From positions 21,096,981 through 21,160,980 of the forward strand of contig NC_045147.1 of the NCBI RefSeq assembly GCF_008831285.2: a stretch of 64,000 nucleotides of DNA. The letters are read 5' to 3'. Below are positions 23,100 to 35,828 of the stretch, piece by piece. Under the pieces are notes generated by a model. That model was not told where the DNA came from. It was given only the letters and a program-made list of their open reading frames with translations, and did not search any database. Numbering within the stretch: position 1 is the stretch's first letter; each line of letters begins with the position of its first letter. The DNA is from Nymphaea colorata (Eukaryota > Streptophyta > Magnoliopsida > Nymphaeales > Nymphaeaceae). The position numbers and the translations under genes are program-made.

Positions 23100-26000
23100 A
23101 TTCTTATTCCTTCTGGGTTTGTGGTCGAGATTCCTGTTTCCATTGCTTAGTACAAGTGGAGAATTCTCTAGCCAATGGGTGGCGGGTCGTAAACTGAAAA
23201 TTCATCAGTCTTCCGCAAACGCACCTTCGTTCTGGCTCCTAGAGTTCGAGGAGCTTTCACCTTGAAGTTTTATATCTACAGGTTTGCAGAGCTGAACCGG
23301 TGCATCTGTCTCCGCTGCTCGAGGAAGGCCTAAATAAACTGGACTATGAGAAGGATTTATTATCATGGCCTGTCTGTCTTAAGATCGGCATTCAAACCGT
23401 TGGGTATTCGGTCTATTCAAGTAATTTACTTTTTGAGACAAAATAACGTAATCTGTGTTGAAAACCTGACGGCTTAAAGATCGGCCTGTAGGAAGTTGAC
23501 TATGACGAACTCGTCTGTGCGTTTTAATTTGCTTGAAATGATAACACTACTGAGTTGCGCAAAGCATTACCAGCTCAATGGCATACATTTTCGCAAGCAG
23601 TTGGTGGACTGGTTGACAGGTTGATGCAACGAAGAGGCGAGGCTTTGAGAGTGGCACTTGCATATTTCTGTGACTTGTCAATATGGATCAGATAAGAAAC
23701 AGATTTTGAATCAAATCAGCTCATCCAGTGATTCAGCTGAATCGATTGTTAATTTGGCAAAAAAAAATTTATTATACTTATTTTCAGAACAATAAATGAA
23801 AAATATATAAAACAGTAAACATCTTAAAATTTTAAAGATAATCGAAAGTGACATGGCACCTATGCTATGTATCAGCGACTGATCACTTGTGATTAATTCT
23901 ATTTAAATTGGTCGATTCATGGAAATCCAGGTCAATTTTTATGACATGAATATGGAACAGCCAAGGCTTTACGGCCACTGTGGTCTCCGCGGGATTAGAT
24001 AAAATACTGGAAGGACCAATCTCCAGACTGGTCACCTTAAATGGATATGCAATTTGTGCACATTTTTTGAAAATTTTGAAACCATCTAACTGCAATTTAC
24101 AATTATTTATTTACTTAATAAACAGATGAACAGTGCGTCTCGATTTCTATTGATCGATGTGGCCAACATGCAAAAATAATATCAAGTTTCGAAATTATAT
24201 TATATTCGGCAGACAAAAATGGAACGGCTAATAATGTACGAAAGTTTTGACACTTAATAGGTCACAACTTTTTCAATATGAAAGGTTAGTTTGAAAACTG
24301 ATTCACGGGAAAACTATGTTGAATTTTACTTGCACGATCAAACGGAGTAAAAAATTACTGTTACATCAAGAGACAACAAGCGTACGTACACATATGCGTG
24401 GCCATTTGAACAAGAAAATTGTCTCACTAAAACTACGAAAAAAGTTGATAAAAAGTTCTTGTTTTCATTATTACTCTCGTGAAGAACGCCCATAATCGTC
24501 AAGGAATGAAGCGGGGAAAACTCTGACCTTCTTTTGTTGTTATTCCCCATGGAATCTGTAAGAATTCTTCAAGTTTTGGTCGCATCCCCGCAGAGTCTGG
24601 AATTCAAAGTTCAAGAAGATGGCTTCGATGAACTTGGTTTTGCAATATAGAGTGTCCATGCCTGTGGTGGGTCCGATTCTGTAGTATGATACCACTTTGA
24701 AAGAGCTAGAATTCTAACCTTGCGCCGGGACCTATAGTCCTACCGCATGTCTCGGCATGTTTGATATCGAATTTGCCATCAGATCAATCTAATAGAGATT
24801 AAAAGAAGTGGCTTTTTCTATTTGGTCCAACTTGGTGGCCTTGGATGCGTCGGCAACCCATTCAACCAATCCGCGAACTTTCATATTGGACACTTTTCAT
24901 GGAATATGCAATAATTTTTCACATTTGATACATGGGGATCAATAAAAAAAAAGGAGAGAGAAGAAGAAGAAAAGGGTCCCTTTGTATTATCAAAATTTCC
25001 AAGTTGTGACAATATGAGTTGGAGACATAACTTTTTCCAAAGCAAACAGAGATAATGTCATCTTGATGATGCAGTAGGAGGAGCAAGGCCCTTCAGTTTG
25101 AAAGGGACAATGCTTCAAGTGCTGCTATTTTGTCACTGTGGAAAGCATAACATTATTGGTGTATGTTTTGTTATCTTTCTCATTCCTTTCAAAATTCTCT
25201 CCATACATCTTGTCTTGTCTTGAGTCAGCCAACTTGGAAAGATAAGTATGAAACGAGTGTGATAATAGAATTTTGCACGTGAATTTGACAGCATACTGTG
25301 CGGCAAGGCAAGAAAGACAAGATGGAAAGGGTTTCTCTTCTAAGCTGAAATCTAAGGAATTTGTTTGGTTTTTTAATTTGCCAGTGATTCTTGGAGATCA
25401 TCCGCCCAAAAGAAAAGCAAGATTACCAGCGTTTTTTCTGTTCTCTTTTTCCGAAATCTGAACAGTTGAATCATGTAAATGCTTTTTGATTGGTTTACTG
25501 AAATTGGTGGCTGGGCAATCGGCAGTTTCTAGATTCTGAAGATCTGATGTGACGCCTGTTGAATTTTGGTGAAGAGTGACGCAGTTTCTGATCTGTGGGG
25601 AGTTGAAAAGAGCAGAAGGAATGTTGCTGATTTCGACTTATTCGGTGCCTCGAGATGATTTCACCGTTCTTTTTTAGGTTGATTCCGATGCGATGAAGAA
25701 ATTTTCTGATGTTTAACATTATGAGATGTATTCTAGAGTTTTCATGCCTAAATTTTTTCATTTTTTTAAACTTGAAACTCAAGTGTTTTAAAATCCAAAA
25801 GGTTAGCTAAGAAATGTTATATTAGGATCAAGAGGACTGGAGCAGTGAATGTTTCAGGTGTAATTTCCTCGTGTTAGAAAAAAATAAAAAAAGGAAAAAA
25901 GAATTTTATGTTGGTGATTAATAGAGTGACACACAAAATCTACCTCAAAAGCAGGCAAATTTTGATGATCACATAGAATATGTGATAAATTTTTTTCACA

Positions 26001-26700
26001 ACATTCACTATTTCGAAAATATTGCTTTTCTTTTCATATTAATTACAACAAATTTCTTCAGCCATTGGCCAAAGAATATACTTTTCTTTGGCAGTTTAAT
26101 GAAACTTCCACTAATTTTGATGGATTCTGTGGCACCAAATCTCATTCAAAATGTAACCTTTGATTCCATCCCTTTTCCAGAGTCATACATTTAGAAAGGT
26201 TAGGGAATCTGGGGCTTACTTCTACGAAATGTGAACGGGTTTGATTATGGATATGGATGTGGATTTTTGTTTTGGCAGCTAATTAACAAGTCCGGGCCGT
26301 TGACAAAAGTATTTTGGATCTGAGTCCGGGATAGGTCAAGGTTAGGCATGTCTTTCAGCATATCAAGGATCCCCATTTCTTTATAAGGTGAAATGTACTT
26401 TAATCACTTGTTTATTGTTCTTCACAGGCCAATTTGACTTGAGAATGAATCTTGCATCCTCAAATATTAAAAATGAAATTATTTAATTGGTCGTCATTTG
26501 TAACGTAGCAGATTAGGGTTGACAGATGCATAAGGCAATTAAAGGCTGCAAAAACTTGACCAAAGAGGTTGGTATAGAGCGACCAAGTTGAAGAAAGTTG
26601 CCGCGGGATGAGGGGGATATGTCTCTTGTATTCTTGTTGAAAACTCGGGACACTTTAGTTCGAGATTTTATGTCACTGATATTTTGACCCTAGTCAAAAT
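23100..26700. other. Gene-poor intergenic region
   Basis: Only short, non-homologous-looking open frames on both strands. 24680-24730 (GATACCACTTTGAAAGAGC) recalls sequence next to retrotransposon primer-binding sites, but no LTR pair is visible. 25490-25680 is richer in G+T and could be an unattached exon or leader; nothing supports a gene. Confidence 0.45.
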
Positions 26701-26760
26701 TTAAAAACTTTAATTTGGTAAAAATTTCTAACTCCGCCCTTGATCAGAGGCTAAAACATA

Positions 26761-26798
26761 TGTGGGTTTGTGTGGGCAATTGCCCACACAGACCCACA
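26761..26798. repeat. 38-bp near-perfect palindrome
   Basis: The centre GTGTGGGCAATTGCCCACAC is a perfect 20-bp palindrome (26770-26789), extended nine bases each side with one mismatched pair. There is no loop, so it can form a cruciform. It may mark two abutting terminal inverted repeats. Confidence 0.9.
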
Positions 26799-27174
26799 AA
26801 TTATTTAATTTCATATTAGCGTCTCATACCCACCATTTATTAGCTGTTTGGGTATCTACTTATTGGTGCCCCTCAACTATTGATTTTAGGAGGGGATTAC
26901 CCTTCCGCCAGAGATTCCTTTCTGTTTTGCACCTGCACGCATTGCAAAATATGTTGCGCTCACCTTCAGGGGCACGATCACAATTCACAGCTGTTTTGGA
27001 ACCTAAGCAATAGCGTCCGCACCGTTCACAAAAGTAGCACCTACATAATCGAACTGATGACACACCATTGACATGTCGTCAGCTCGACCTGCTGTGCTAT
27101 GCCCCTTGAGGCAACTTGGTTTGGTGGAAGGTAGGATGAGACACTCTCTACTATGTTTTTTGCATGGAGAGTGC

Positions 27175-27228
27175 ACGGTGGAAAAGAAACATTTGAGAAT
27201 ATTTGTCTCAAACGTTCCTTTCCACCGT
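27175..27228. repeat. Imperfect foldback, arms about 23 nt
   Basis: The left arm ACGGTGGAAAAGAAAC plus ATTTGAGA pairs, with a few mismatches, with TCTCAAACGTTCC plus TTTCCACCGT around an ATATTTG loop. It could be a short MITE remnant or an RNA hairpin; transcription is unknown. Confidence 0.6.
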
Positions 27229-27659
27229 TACGTTTCTTGGGTGGGGAAAAAAGATTCAAATTCCAGTAAATTCAATATAAATAAAACTTTATGTGGAAGA
27301 TTTTTCAGAAAATATCTTTTTCTGGGGCTCGAGAGGATGTAGCTTCTTCAAGGAAAGATTGAGGCGTCATTTTTGAACTGAAAAGAAACCCACCAACATG
27401 GATTCGATATAAGTGGTGTTTGTCGATGCTTATCTGCTCCCTTGAAGGACTTCGATCGAAGCCATTGATTTGGATTCATGAATTAAAAAATGTAAAATAT
27501 CTAATAAAATATAAAGACATTTCCCAAGTGTTGACATGCACATTTATCATCTTTATATAATTAATTGCATTTTTTATTCTTTACTTTTTCTGTTTGGGGA
27601 ATTTCACCAAATGCTTGGTGATGCGGTTGCACCGCATGAATGGAATGTCAACCAGTCTT

Positions 27660-27662
<3 letters not shown>

Positions 27663-27694
<32 letters not shown>
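27663..27694. repeat. (TA)n microsatellite
   Basis: A run of about 16 TA units in intergenic DNA. Confidence 0.95.
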
Positions 27695-27696
<2 letters not shown>

Positions 27697-28139
27697 GCAT
27701 CCTTGTTTTCATAATTAAATTGCAACTGTCATTTACTATTTAAAAAAAATCAACGTGGCACGTTTATGAACCAATTAAGTAGAACAGACAAATTCATGGA
27801 CATACATATAACCGCTCATGTAAGGTATCTTTTGAATTGATACCACTGATATAACACAATCAAATAGTTAAGCAAGTGAAAATTGTTGCTCATATTTAAC
27901 CACATGTGATATATTTCGTTTAAAAAAATTCATGATTCATTAAGACATCGTATTTTCTGTAGGTTTAATTTTGTTTGCGAGAATGAGGTAAACTTAGTGG
28001 ACGTTCTCTCCTTCTTTCTCTCTCTATCCAAGATGGTGCACGCACATAAAACTAAAGCCAAAGCTCAAGGGCCAGTAGTGTATGGTAGTTTACCCATGGC
28101 TCGAGCCAAGACAAAGCCCAAGTTCGATCTGCCTCGTTC

Positions 28140-28800
28140 GTTCAGGGAAAAAGCACGTTTAGTAGACATTTGACCGGACCTGGTTGAGGCCTGGGCGCGG
28201 CCCTACCACCACCTGCTTCGTCGGAAGGCGACCAGACGAAGCAAGCAGATGTGGAGTCGATGCTCCTGCCGAAAGCGGCGGCCAGCCGCCGGCGGTGACT
28301 TTTCTTTGACCGACCGACAGCGGGCGGGCTTGTCCAAAAGATCGTTGACTTGTGCACTCCAAAATTGCTCGGCGATTTACTTGTGGGCTTATTACACGTG
28401 GGACTGAAGGTCCGCGATTTCTACTTTCGTCTGAGGAGCAGACCTTGGAGGGGGTTCCATTCCCACGGATCCGATACAGACCCGGTTTGACTATCAATGT
28501 GAATCTGATATAATAAAAGTCGACACAGGATCCGATGGGTCCGAACCCAACGGCCGCATCATGGATCTAACAATGACGCCGTATAGAACAGGGTGCTGCT
28601 TTATTGGGACGGGTTGGACTTGGATCTGAACAGGAGGAGTCAGCTCCAGATCAAATTTGGATCATACAAAAAGATTTACTAATGCGTCCCGTATCCGTAC
28701 TAGATTCCACCCGTTTGCTTCTCTGTTATAGGATCCAGTTCAAATGTGCTTGCTCGGATCCTGCTCAGATCCAACGAGGCCAATTTAGTAAAAATCAGTT
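28140..28800. other. GC-rich block and GGATCC-rich dispersed repeat
   Basis: 28150-28340 is strikingly GC-rich compared with its surroundings and leaves short open frames on the minus strand. 28440-28790 carries many GGATCC, GGATCCGAT and GGATCTG words of the kind also seen at 5740-5900, 61900-62060 and 63660-64000. I read this as degenerate transposon or satellite-like sequence and cannot name the family. Confidence 0.4.
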
Positions 28801-31300
28801 TCTGTATTCCGGTTAGATAAATCAACTTATTCACTTATTCAATTCAGTTAGTTGTGAATCAGCCAAAAACATATACAAATTTAATTTTGAAAAAAGATAA
28901 ATAAAATATGTAAAAATATTTGACACCTTAAAATAAAAAATAAAAAAACAATTAAAAGGAGGCACCTGGCACCATGGAATTGACCACTAAGTTCAAATCG
29001 GTTTTCCACTAGTTAGATTCAGATTCGAATGGGCGACCTCAGAACAAGTCTAAATTTTCAAGTAAGCCTGACAAAAATTCTTTATTTTCATATAGATGGC
29101 TTAAAAGATTGACTCCCTAGTTCTTTAGTTGGTGCTGCTCACCTCAAAATTCCTGACTCCGCCACCACTTTCAAAAGGGAAAGTCGGCCGGCAACGAAAG
29201 CTTCATCGACGTAGCTAGAATGTTGGACTTAAAGACCTGCAAGTTATAAAAAGGTTATTCACATAAATCTGGTAGGTGTCTGCCTAACTTCATATCTTAG
29301 TAGTAAATATTTCATAAAAAGAGTCGTTTAAGAAGCATTATTTTTAAATACAAGATTCAAGAACGAGTAATAAAAAAGTTTGCTGAATACTCATAAATAT
29401 GCCAGCCAAACGAACAGCGTGGCTTTGGCTTTCTAGTGTGAACCAGAAAGCTCCTAACCTACGTTGGGCGGCAGTGGTCAAAGCTAGAGCTATCGAAACG
29501 TCTGGTTTCTGTCATATCACCGCTTTTCTCTATCCCTCCAAACAACAACAATTGCTCGGGTTTAGGGATTCATCTCGCTCAAGTTAACAAGATGGAGAGC
29601 TGAGTTACATATCCAAATTAAATTATATCCCCAAACACAATATTCATCTTTGCAAATTCTTTTCAGTTTCTACAAATTACATTTTCAAGTTTGATTGAAA
29701 AAAACAAAAACCTGTTTATATTTTAATTTAAGCACCTAAGTTACAAAGGAAAGATAATATAAGGGATTACACGAATATTTTCTTACAACATTCAATATGA
29801 GAGCCCAGTTCCCCGCAGGTTTTATTTTTTTTATTTTTGTACATTAATTAAAAAATTAAGGTATTTTTAATGCGTATAATCAATAGGAAAGGGATGGATA
29901 CTTTTTTCACAACAGTCTCAGGCGTCCACGGAATCCAAACACGGACTCCATGATAGTGTTACGCATGGATATTGTCAGGAACACGTGCTTTCTTGTGAAA
30001 AAGAAAGGAAAGACCAAAGATGTCCCAGAAGATTAAGAACAAAAGGCAGTCCTGTTCATTGCGTCACTGAGTCTATAAGGGATTGATTATGCCAAAAAAT
30101 AAGTGTGCCTTTCCAAATTCCTCCCTTCTCCTGCAAGATTCTGGTAAGGAAGAGGACGAATTAGACGAGGGATGTTTTTAAAGCTGTGATCACGCAAGCG
30201 ACCTTGCTAATCCCCAAAGGTCACCTTCATCGGTATTTTTTAAAAATGTTGTTATATATATATATATATATAATTTACAAAAAAAATTACGCTGGACCGG
30301 CACAGTCGGTGGCTTGAACCAGTGATGGCTAAGGGTTAGGCCCCAGTTAACCAAATGATGAAACTGCCTAACCTACGCCTACCCTAATGGCGTCCTGGTT
30401 CAACCCACTAACGACCCCAAAAACCCTTTATCTTCAGTAATTAAACTTCAAGAGTGCACAGTTCGAGTCATGGTCCTTCATCAGGACTTGAGTGGTTTTA
30501 TAGTGCACTATTTAACTCGATTATCACTCACTTTTGTGATTTGAGTAGCAGAAAAGAATAGTACATATGAAAATTAAAAATACGACATCAACCAATACTC
30601 AGACCCATCAGCTATGACATTTCGGCAACGTTCTTACTACTCAACATTCCATTATATGGCAAAATTTCATTTGGTGCCCAACTTTTTGGTACTTTTACCA
30701 TAAAAAAGGTCCTCGCGTTTTCAAGAATTTCTTCAAAGAAGTCAACTTTCATGGACTACTCGACCCAGTCTTGCTTTTAACATTACCCAGATCCATCTTG
30801 GCGTTAATTATTGCTGCGATAATAATTCATGGTGGGTCTGATTTTATAATTAAATGTCCTAAATTTTCAGCCATACCTTTTGAAGAAAGCAAGTATTTTT
30901 TTCCTAGGAACATCAAAATTTTAAGCCAATCTCGAAAGCGATTTATATGTGTCTACGTCACATAAGGGGCATGTATATTGAATGCGATACATATAACTTG
31001 CTCGGACTGGGACTTAATATCCATGGTACTGATAAAAACCAAAACTTAAAAGTTTAGTCATGTATTAAAAATTGTGAAGGATTTTAAAGGACTTAGAAAA
31101 ACAATTGTTAAGTCGTGGTTTCTATCTTTTTTTCAAACTAAAGTCGAAACTGTTAGAGGGCGAGTTGAGATTTAACCAAGGGTTCAAGCTCGAAAATGAG
31201 TCGGGTCATTACAGTGGTGTCCGAACAAGTTAACGTGTCACTTGTCCGTGTTGGCCGCATCCATGTGATGTAAGATGTCGTCCATAAAGAGCCAAGGCCA
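28800..31300. other. Intergenic region
   Basis: Mostly AT-rich. It contains a GTGGCGGAGTCAGGAATTT transposon-end-like motif on the minus strand near 29142-29167, a TA microsatellite at 30254-30272, and an imperfect inverted repeat at about 30309-30408 (GGTGGCTTGAACCAG against CTGGTTCAACCCAC). No gene is supported. Confidence 0.45.
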
Positions 31301-31311
31301 CGCTGGTCTTC

Positions 31312-31411
31312 CTTTGAAACCAAGGGAAAATGAAGGAGGCCACTATAGAATTATTGCACAACCAGTGGGGGCCAAACCTGACCACCATTTTGTTTTCCCT
31401 TGGTTTCAAAG
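31312..31411. repeat. 100-bp foldback with 19-bp perfect arms
   Basis: The left arm CTTTGAAACCAAGGGAAAA (31312-31330) is perfectly complementary to the right arm at 31393-31411, around a 62-nt loop. Size and symmetry fit a small MITE or a hairpin-RNA precursor. There is no obvious flanking direct repeat. Confidence 0.85.
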
Positions 31412-32398
31412 CCATCAAATTTTCTGAAAGTACCCCTTCAAAATTAAATATATTCTAGTACTATTACTAAGTAATGTAATCAATAAAATTCAGATATTCG
31501 CGAGACACGGCAGCCGGAAGCCCGCTCCGGGTTTGCCTCTTGAGAGCAAGGCACATTTAAGTGGTCCGGTCCTCGAACGGTCCTCGCCGCCAAAATAAAT
31601 AAATGAGGTCCGGCCCACCGCCAGGAGTTATTTAATAAAATTGTCTCGACCTGCCCCTCTGATTTAATCCAGTAAGCTACGGGAGGTCATTTTACTGAAA
31701 TGCCCATGCTTTGAATTATGACTTCAGCACATGACCGGATTTGGTGAACCATAGAACCTTATAAACCATGCTTCATTTCATTTTGGTAAAATTTCAGATA
31801 TATATATTTATTTATTTATTTGATTCGGGCGATCCTTTGAATCTTTCTCACGTGAAGTATGGGCTTCGGTTATGCATCAAGATGTGAACTATACGATGAA
31901 GTCATGCATCCGGTAGTTTTACTGTGATTCTTGTCCGTATGTCTCAAGCAAATAATTTAAGGGAATTTATGAACTTTGTCGGTCATCGGGGCGCGTCCCG
32001 TGTACGTACACATACGTGTATATACCTGTATATCCTTCGACTTATTATCTCGGTATGAAAGAAGATGCCGGAGGGACATGCATGGAAACAGCATCATGTG
32101 CACAGGCTGAAGACATTTAAAGAGAGTACGTTGGTTGATGGCAGGAAAATGCCTTGTCACAAACAGGTAGGTAGCACTATGTTGTTTCAATTTTCAAACA
32201 AGGGACAAAGTTCATCTACGGGTTCAGCCATTGGAATTCAAAAAGGAAAAAATGTATATTGGTGCCCAGTGTCGAGATGGTAGGTATATGGGTTGGCAAG
32301 CGTCTTGTCCAGTGGCCGAGCTAGAAATTTATATGTAATGTGTAAGAGCGATACTTATATGTAAAAATTTGATGCCCCGGCTTACATGTTGCTCCACT

Positions 32399-33320
32399 GC
32401 TAACTAGCTCTGCCAAATGTTGGTCGAAAGATGATTTCTAAGTAGAGCTGACCAAGCCAACTTGCCCTGTTCCAAGCCCACAAGGTCATTGGGTTCATGT
32501 TCAAAACCTCATATGTATATACTACATAAAAAAATTAACATGGGAACTCCTATACTTTCCATTACATAATTCCTTTGGTACTTAACATTATTCAAATTAC
32601 ATATGTTGACCTCCTTGCAATGGTAGAGCCCCAAATTTCTGGCTAAGTGGGACACTAAGGCATGGGTAGGTTTAGATCGATTCATCGACCTAGTACCCAA
32701 GTCCATTTTCCATTTTAGAAGCCCGAGACTGTAGTCATCCACATGCAGCTCCATCGCTTTCTCTTCACTTCCTATGTGGTCCAACATTGGCATGATCGGA
32801 TGTTGATTGTTGACCTTAGCAATGGACGTATCTGTTGCGCGGATAAGAGAAGTATTTTATCTTACAGCTCAACAAAAGGGTCTTGAAAACCCGACCTTTC
32901 CTTCCATCTCTCTAAGATATGGAGTCTACTTTCAAAATGATTCGAACAAGCCAACTTGTCCTATTCCATGTCCAAACTCTCATACACAACATAATTTAAC
33001 ATCACAACTCCTTATTTGTTCTTGACATCCACTGGCCCATTGAATCATTTGAATTTATATATATGGAGATCTTAGTTGAGAGGGACACCCACATGAAAAA
33101 TTTATACATTTACTCAAAGAATTTAGGCAAATTTACAACCAACTGGCTCTGTCAAATGATTTATGAGTAGAGATGAAGGCAGCTTCTCTTTGTTTGAAGC
33201 CTGAAATGAGTCATTGGGTCCACGAATCATACTCTCATATCCTGCATATTTTAATGTTACAACTCCTCATTTGTCTTCATATTCCTTTGGTTCCTTCAAA
33301 ATATATCAAAGAATCTATCA
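32399..33320 (+). repeat. Diverged direct repeats, three partial copies
   Basis: Three stretches at about 32399-32600, 32930-33050 and 33148-33300 share a word order: GCTCTG(C/T)CAAATG, then a GTAGAG(C/A)TGA word, AAGCC, GTCATTGGGT, CTCATAT, and a block resembling ACAACTCCT(C/T)ATTTG. The middle copy keeps only the second half. This looks like an old internally repetitive element. It has no coding capacity. Confidence 0.5.
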
Positions 33321-33399
33321 ATATGCATGACACTTTAAACACATTCAGGACCTGCTTGAAAGAGCGCCAGGTTGAGATTCTCTGTCTCTCTTGTCCTTA

Positions 33400-34091
33400 A
33401 CTTAAAACTATTAAAGTTTCCCAATTCATATCTTCCTGTTGGCCTTCATGTCTATCTTTACTGCGTATTCCTTCCACGGGTATATGTACCGCGCGTGGCC
33501 CTATTCGCTTGTCCCTTCTTTGTTCTATGCAATAATTTGCACTTTAAGTTTCTCTGTATTATTGCATGAAGTGCCATAATGAAACACGTTTCCCACAAAA
33601 TATTTTTCACCCAAACACGTGTTCTACCTTTCTAAGTTTTGGACACCAGTAACTTTAATATAAAGTCTTGTCTTGTATAAGTTTTTATGAAAGATGTCAT
33701 TTAAAATACGTCTCTTGCAATATCCAAAATGAAAATTTATTTTTGCATTTTGCAACTTACGATTAGTGCCTTTACAAAAAGGAGGCTGCACACTTTCTTT
33801 TAGCAAAACCGGTGATTTTTCTCCGTTTAATTTAAGAGTGAAGCAAGTGTGAAATTGAGGTTCCGTGTTAAGAAAGTGAAAGATAAGAAGAAGATGCACG
33901 GCAGACATAGGCTCCTTAGTTCCTGGCGTGCAAGAAGCTTCATTGCTACTCCACCATAATGCGTGTTTTGCTGTCCCCCCTCGTGAGATCAATCTTGTCA
34001 ATATCAGTGTCGAAGCTTAATTGTTTTACAACAACATACAAACAGATCGGCCGTATAGGGCCCGCTTCAATTCGTCCATCTTTATTTTCTT

Positions 34092-34147
<56 letters not shown>

Positions 34148-35370
34148 GGAGGGAGAGAGGCAACTATCAAACCTTTGTATGTCATATTTTGATGATCATC
34201 TAAACTATTGCTACTAAAGAGATTATATAATAAAAATTAAGTTGCAAATATGAAAGACAAATTATTTTTTTAACAGTCCAAAGTACCTTAAAAAACGGAC
34301 AACATTTTAAACTCATGTACATATAGACACATTGCGTTTTCTTGTAGTAAAAGGCAGTCTCTCAAATAGATGTGGAGCGGTTTGAAAGAATGAAGACAAG
34401 TAGAGAAAGGTAGGCAACCTTCCAGCATGGCTGTCAATTTCAATGCCTTCTAAAAAGGTAGCAGAGTTACCCATTGGGGCAACCCCCAAACTTTAAATAA
34501 CAGCCCAATATTAAAGCTAAGCCCACATATTTATCTCAAGAATACCAACTAAATTTCAATACATATGGTTTATTGGACTCAAATTCAACTAAGTTTCAAA
34601 GAGTATGCCCCTGCCGGATTCATGAAACACTCTTATATTATTTTTTATGCTGTTTCTAAAGTCATGACCCCTCATAATCCTTACATCTGTATTCTATATG
34701 TTAGGGATATGGCTGATTGGCGCAAATTTAACAATCAAAACTGAAAAAAGTATGAATATCCGAACTTGTAGCACTTCATAATTATCCACTTTCTTTCATC
34801 ACTTATTCTTGAAATATTGTTGATCAGATTTCAAGCGATGAATAATGGATGGTAATTTACATGGTCCAAATATACATTTACTACATAAATATACAGCTAT
34901 AGACAAATTATTAGTTGCTTTTTTGATTTATTAGATATTTCATAAATTAATAATTTAGATTTTATTTTTGAATAACTTTTTGTCACTTTTACGAATACTC
35001 AATAAATGCATTCAGTTGTTAGTAAATTATTTTGTATATATTTACTCTAGTTTATAAGTTTTATGATAATATTATATATATATAAATATAAAAGGAGGGA
35101 AATATTTCCGAAGAGATGGGGAACGCAGCACAAGTATTAAATGCGGGCAACGTAAGACAAGAAATTTGTCATTGAAGTAATCAATGAGGATATTCTCGTC
35201 ATAGTGGAAGTCGCAGTAAGAACAGTTCAGTGGTTGCTCGCCATGACGTCGGAGGGAAGCCGAAAAATCGGCTCCGGATTCCCGAGTAAGGCGCCGATTA
35301 GTCGGGGCGAAGATTTGCTTCAGGGGAGGGGCACGTACCGACTCAGTTAGCACTAGAGACGCGAGAGTGT
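33400..35370. other. Intergenic region upstream of the CRF gene
   Basis: AT-rich, with a (TA)n(GA)n microsatellite at about 34096-34160. No gene is supported. The last 300 bases become GC-richer as the CRF promoter begins. Confidence 0.5.
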
Positions 35371-35373
35371 GAG

Positions 35374-35381
35374 TATAAATA
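35374..35381 (+). promoter_or_regulatory. TATA box of the CRF gene
   Basis: TATAAATA lies in GAGTATAAATAGAACGG, followed about 30 bases later by a CT-rich stretch (35395-35450) typical of plant transcription starts. This implies a start near 35405-35415 and a leader of roughly 700 nt. Confidence 0.7.
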
Positions 35382-35594
35382 GAACGGCCACCCCATCCCT
35401 CCCAACCACTCTCCTCCACCTCCCCTTGCCGCTCCACTCTCTCTCATCTTTCCCTTTTCTTGTTCAGTCTCTCCACTTAGCCGAAGATCGACGGCGGATT
35501 CTCCGGCCCGGCCGTCATCATCGGATTCCGTTCCTTTTCTCGGAAAAAATCTCCGCAGAAAGTTTTATTCTTTTTCGATATTTATCCCTTTTTT

Positions 35595-35828
35595 GTGAAG
35601 ATTTCCAAGGGAGAGAATAAAGGCCCCGCTTTTTCCCCTTCTGCTGAGCTTCTACGGTTGCAAAGGAGCTGTGGATCTGACTGCGCACGGCGGGAAAGCG
35701 CAGGTGGATTGCGGGAATCGTATTCCTCCCGCTCGCGAAAGCGGAAGCACGCACCGGGGCGACAGGCAGCCTTTGACGGTTTCCGAGAACCTTCCTGGTG
35801 GCGATGTTCTAAGTTATTAAGTGACTAA
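35595..35828 (+). CDS. Upstream ORF in the CRF leader (77 codons)
   Basis: This open frame lies between the predicted transcription start and the CRF ATG, in the same frame as the main ORF but closed by its own stop and followed by another in-frame stop at 36099-36101. The predicted peptide starts MKISKGENKG and is basic and serine-rich. If the leader is not spliced, it would lower initiation at the main ATG. Whether it is translated or conserved is unknown; an intron in the leader could remove it. Confidence 0.35.
   Translation: MKISKGENKGPAFSPSAELLRLQRSCGSDCARRESAGGLRESYSSRSRKRKHAPGRQAAFDGFREPSWWRCSKLLSD

Noticed and set aside
24683..24705. GATACCACTTTGAAAGAGC resembling sequence near a retrotransposon primer-binding site
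   Set aside because: No LTR pair, polypurine tract or coding remnant nearby.
28142..28497. Overlapping minus-strand ORFs of 71 and 112 codons
   Set aside because: They arise from the GC-rich block; no motif, no splice context and no homology I can recognise.
30309..30408. Inverted repeat with tRNA B-box-like GGTTCAACCC
   Set aside because: Arms are imperfect, A-box spacing is unusual and no cloverleaf can be drawn; kept only as a note in the intergenic entry.
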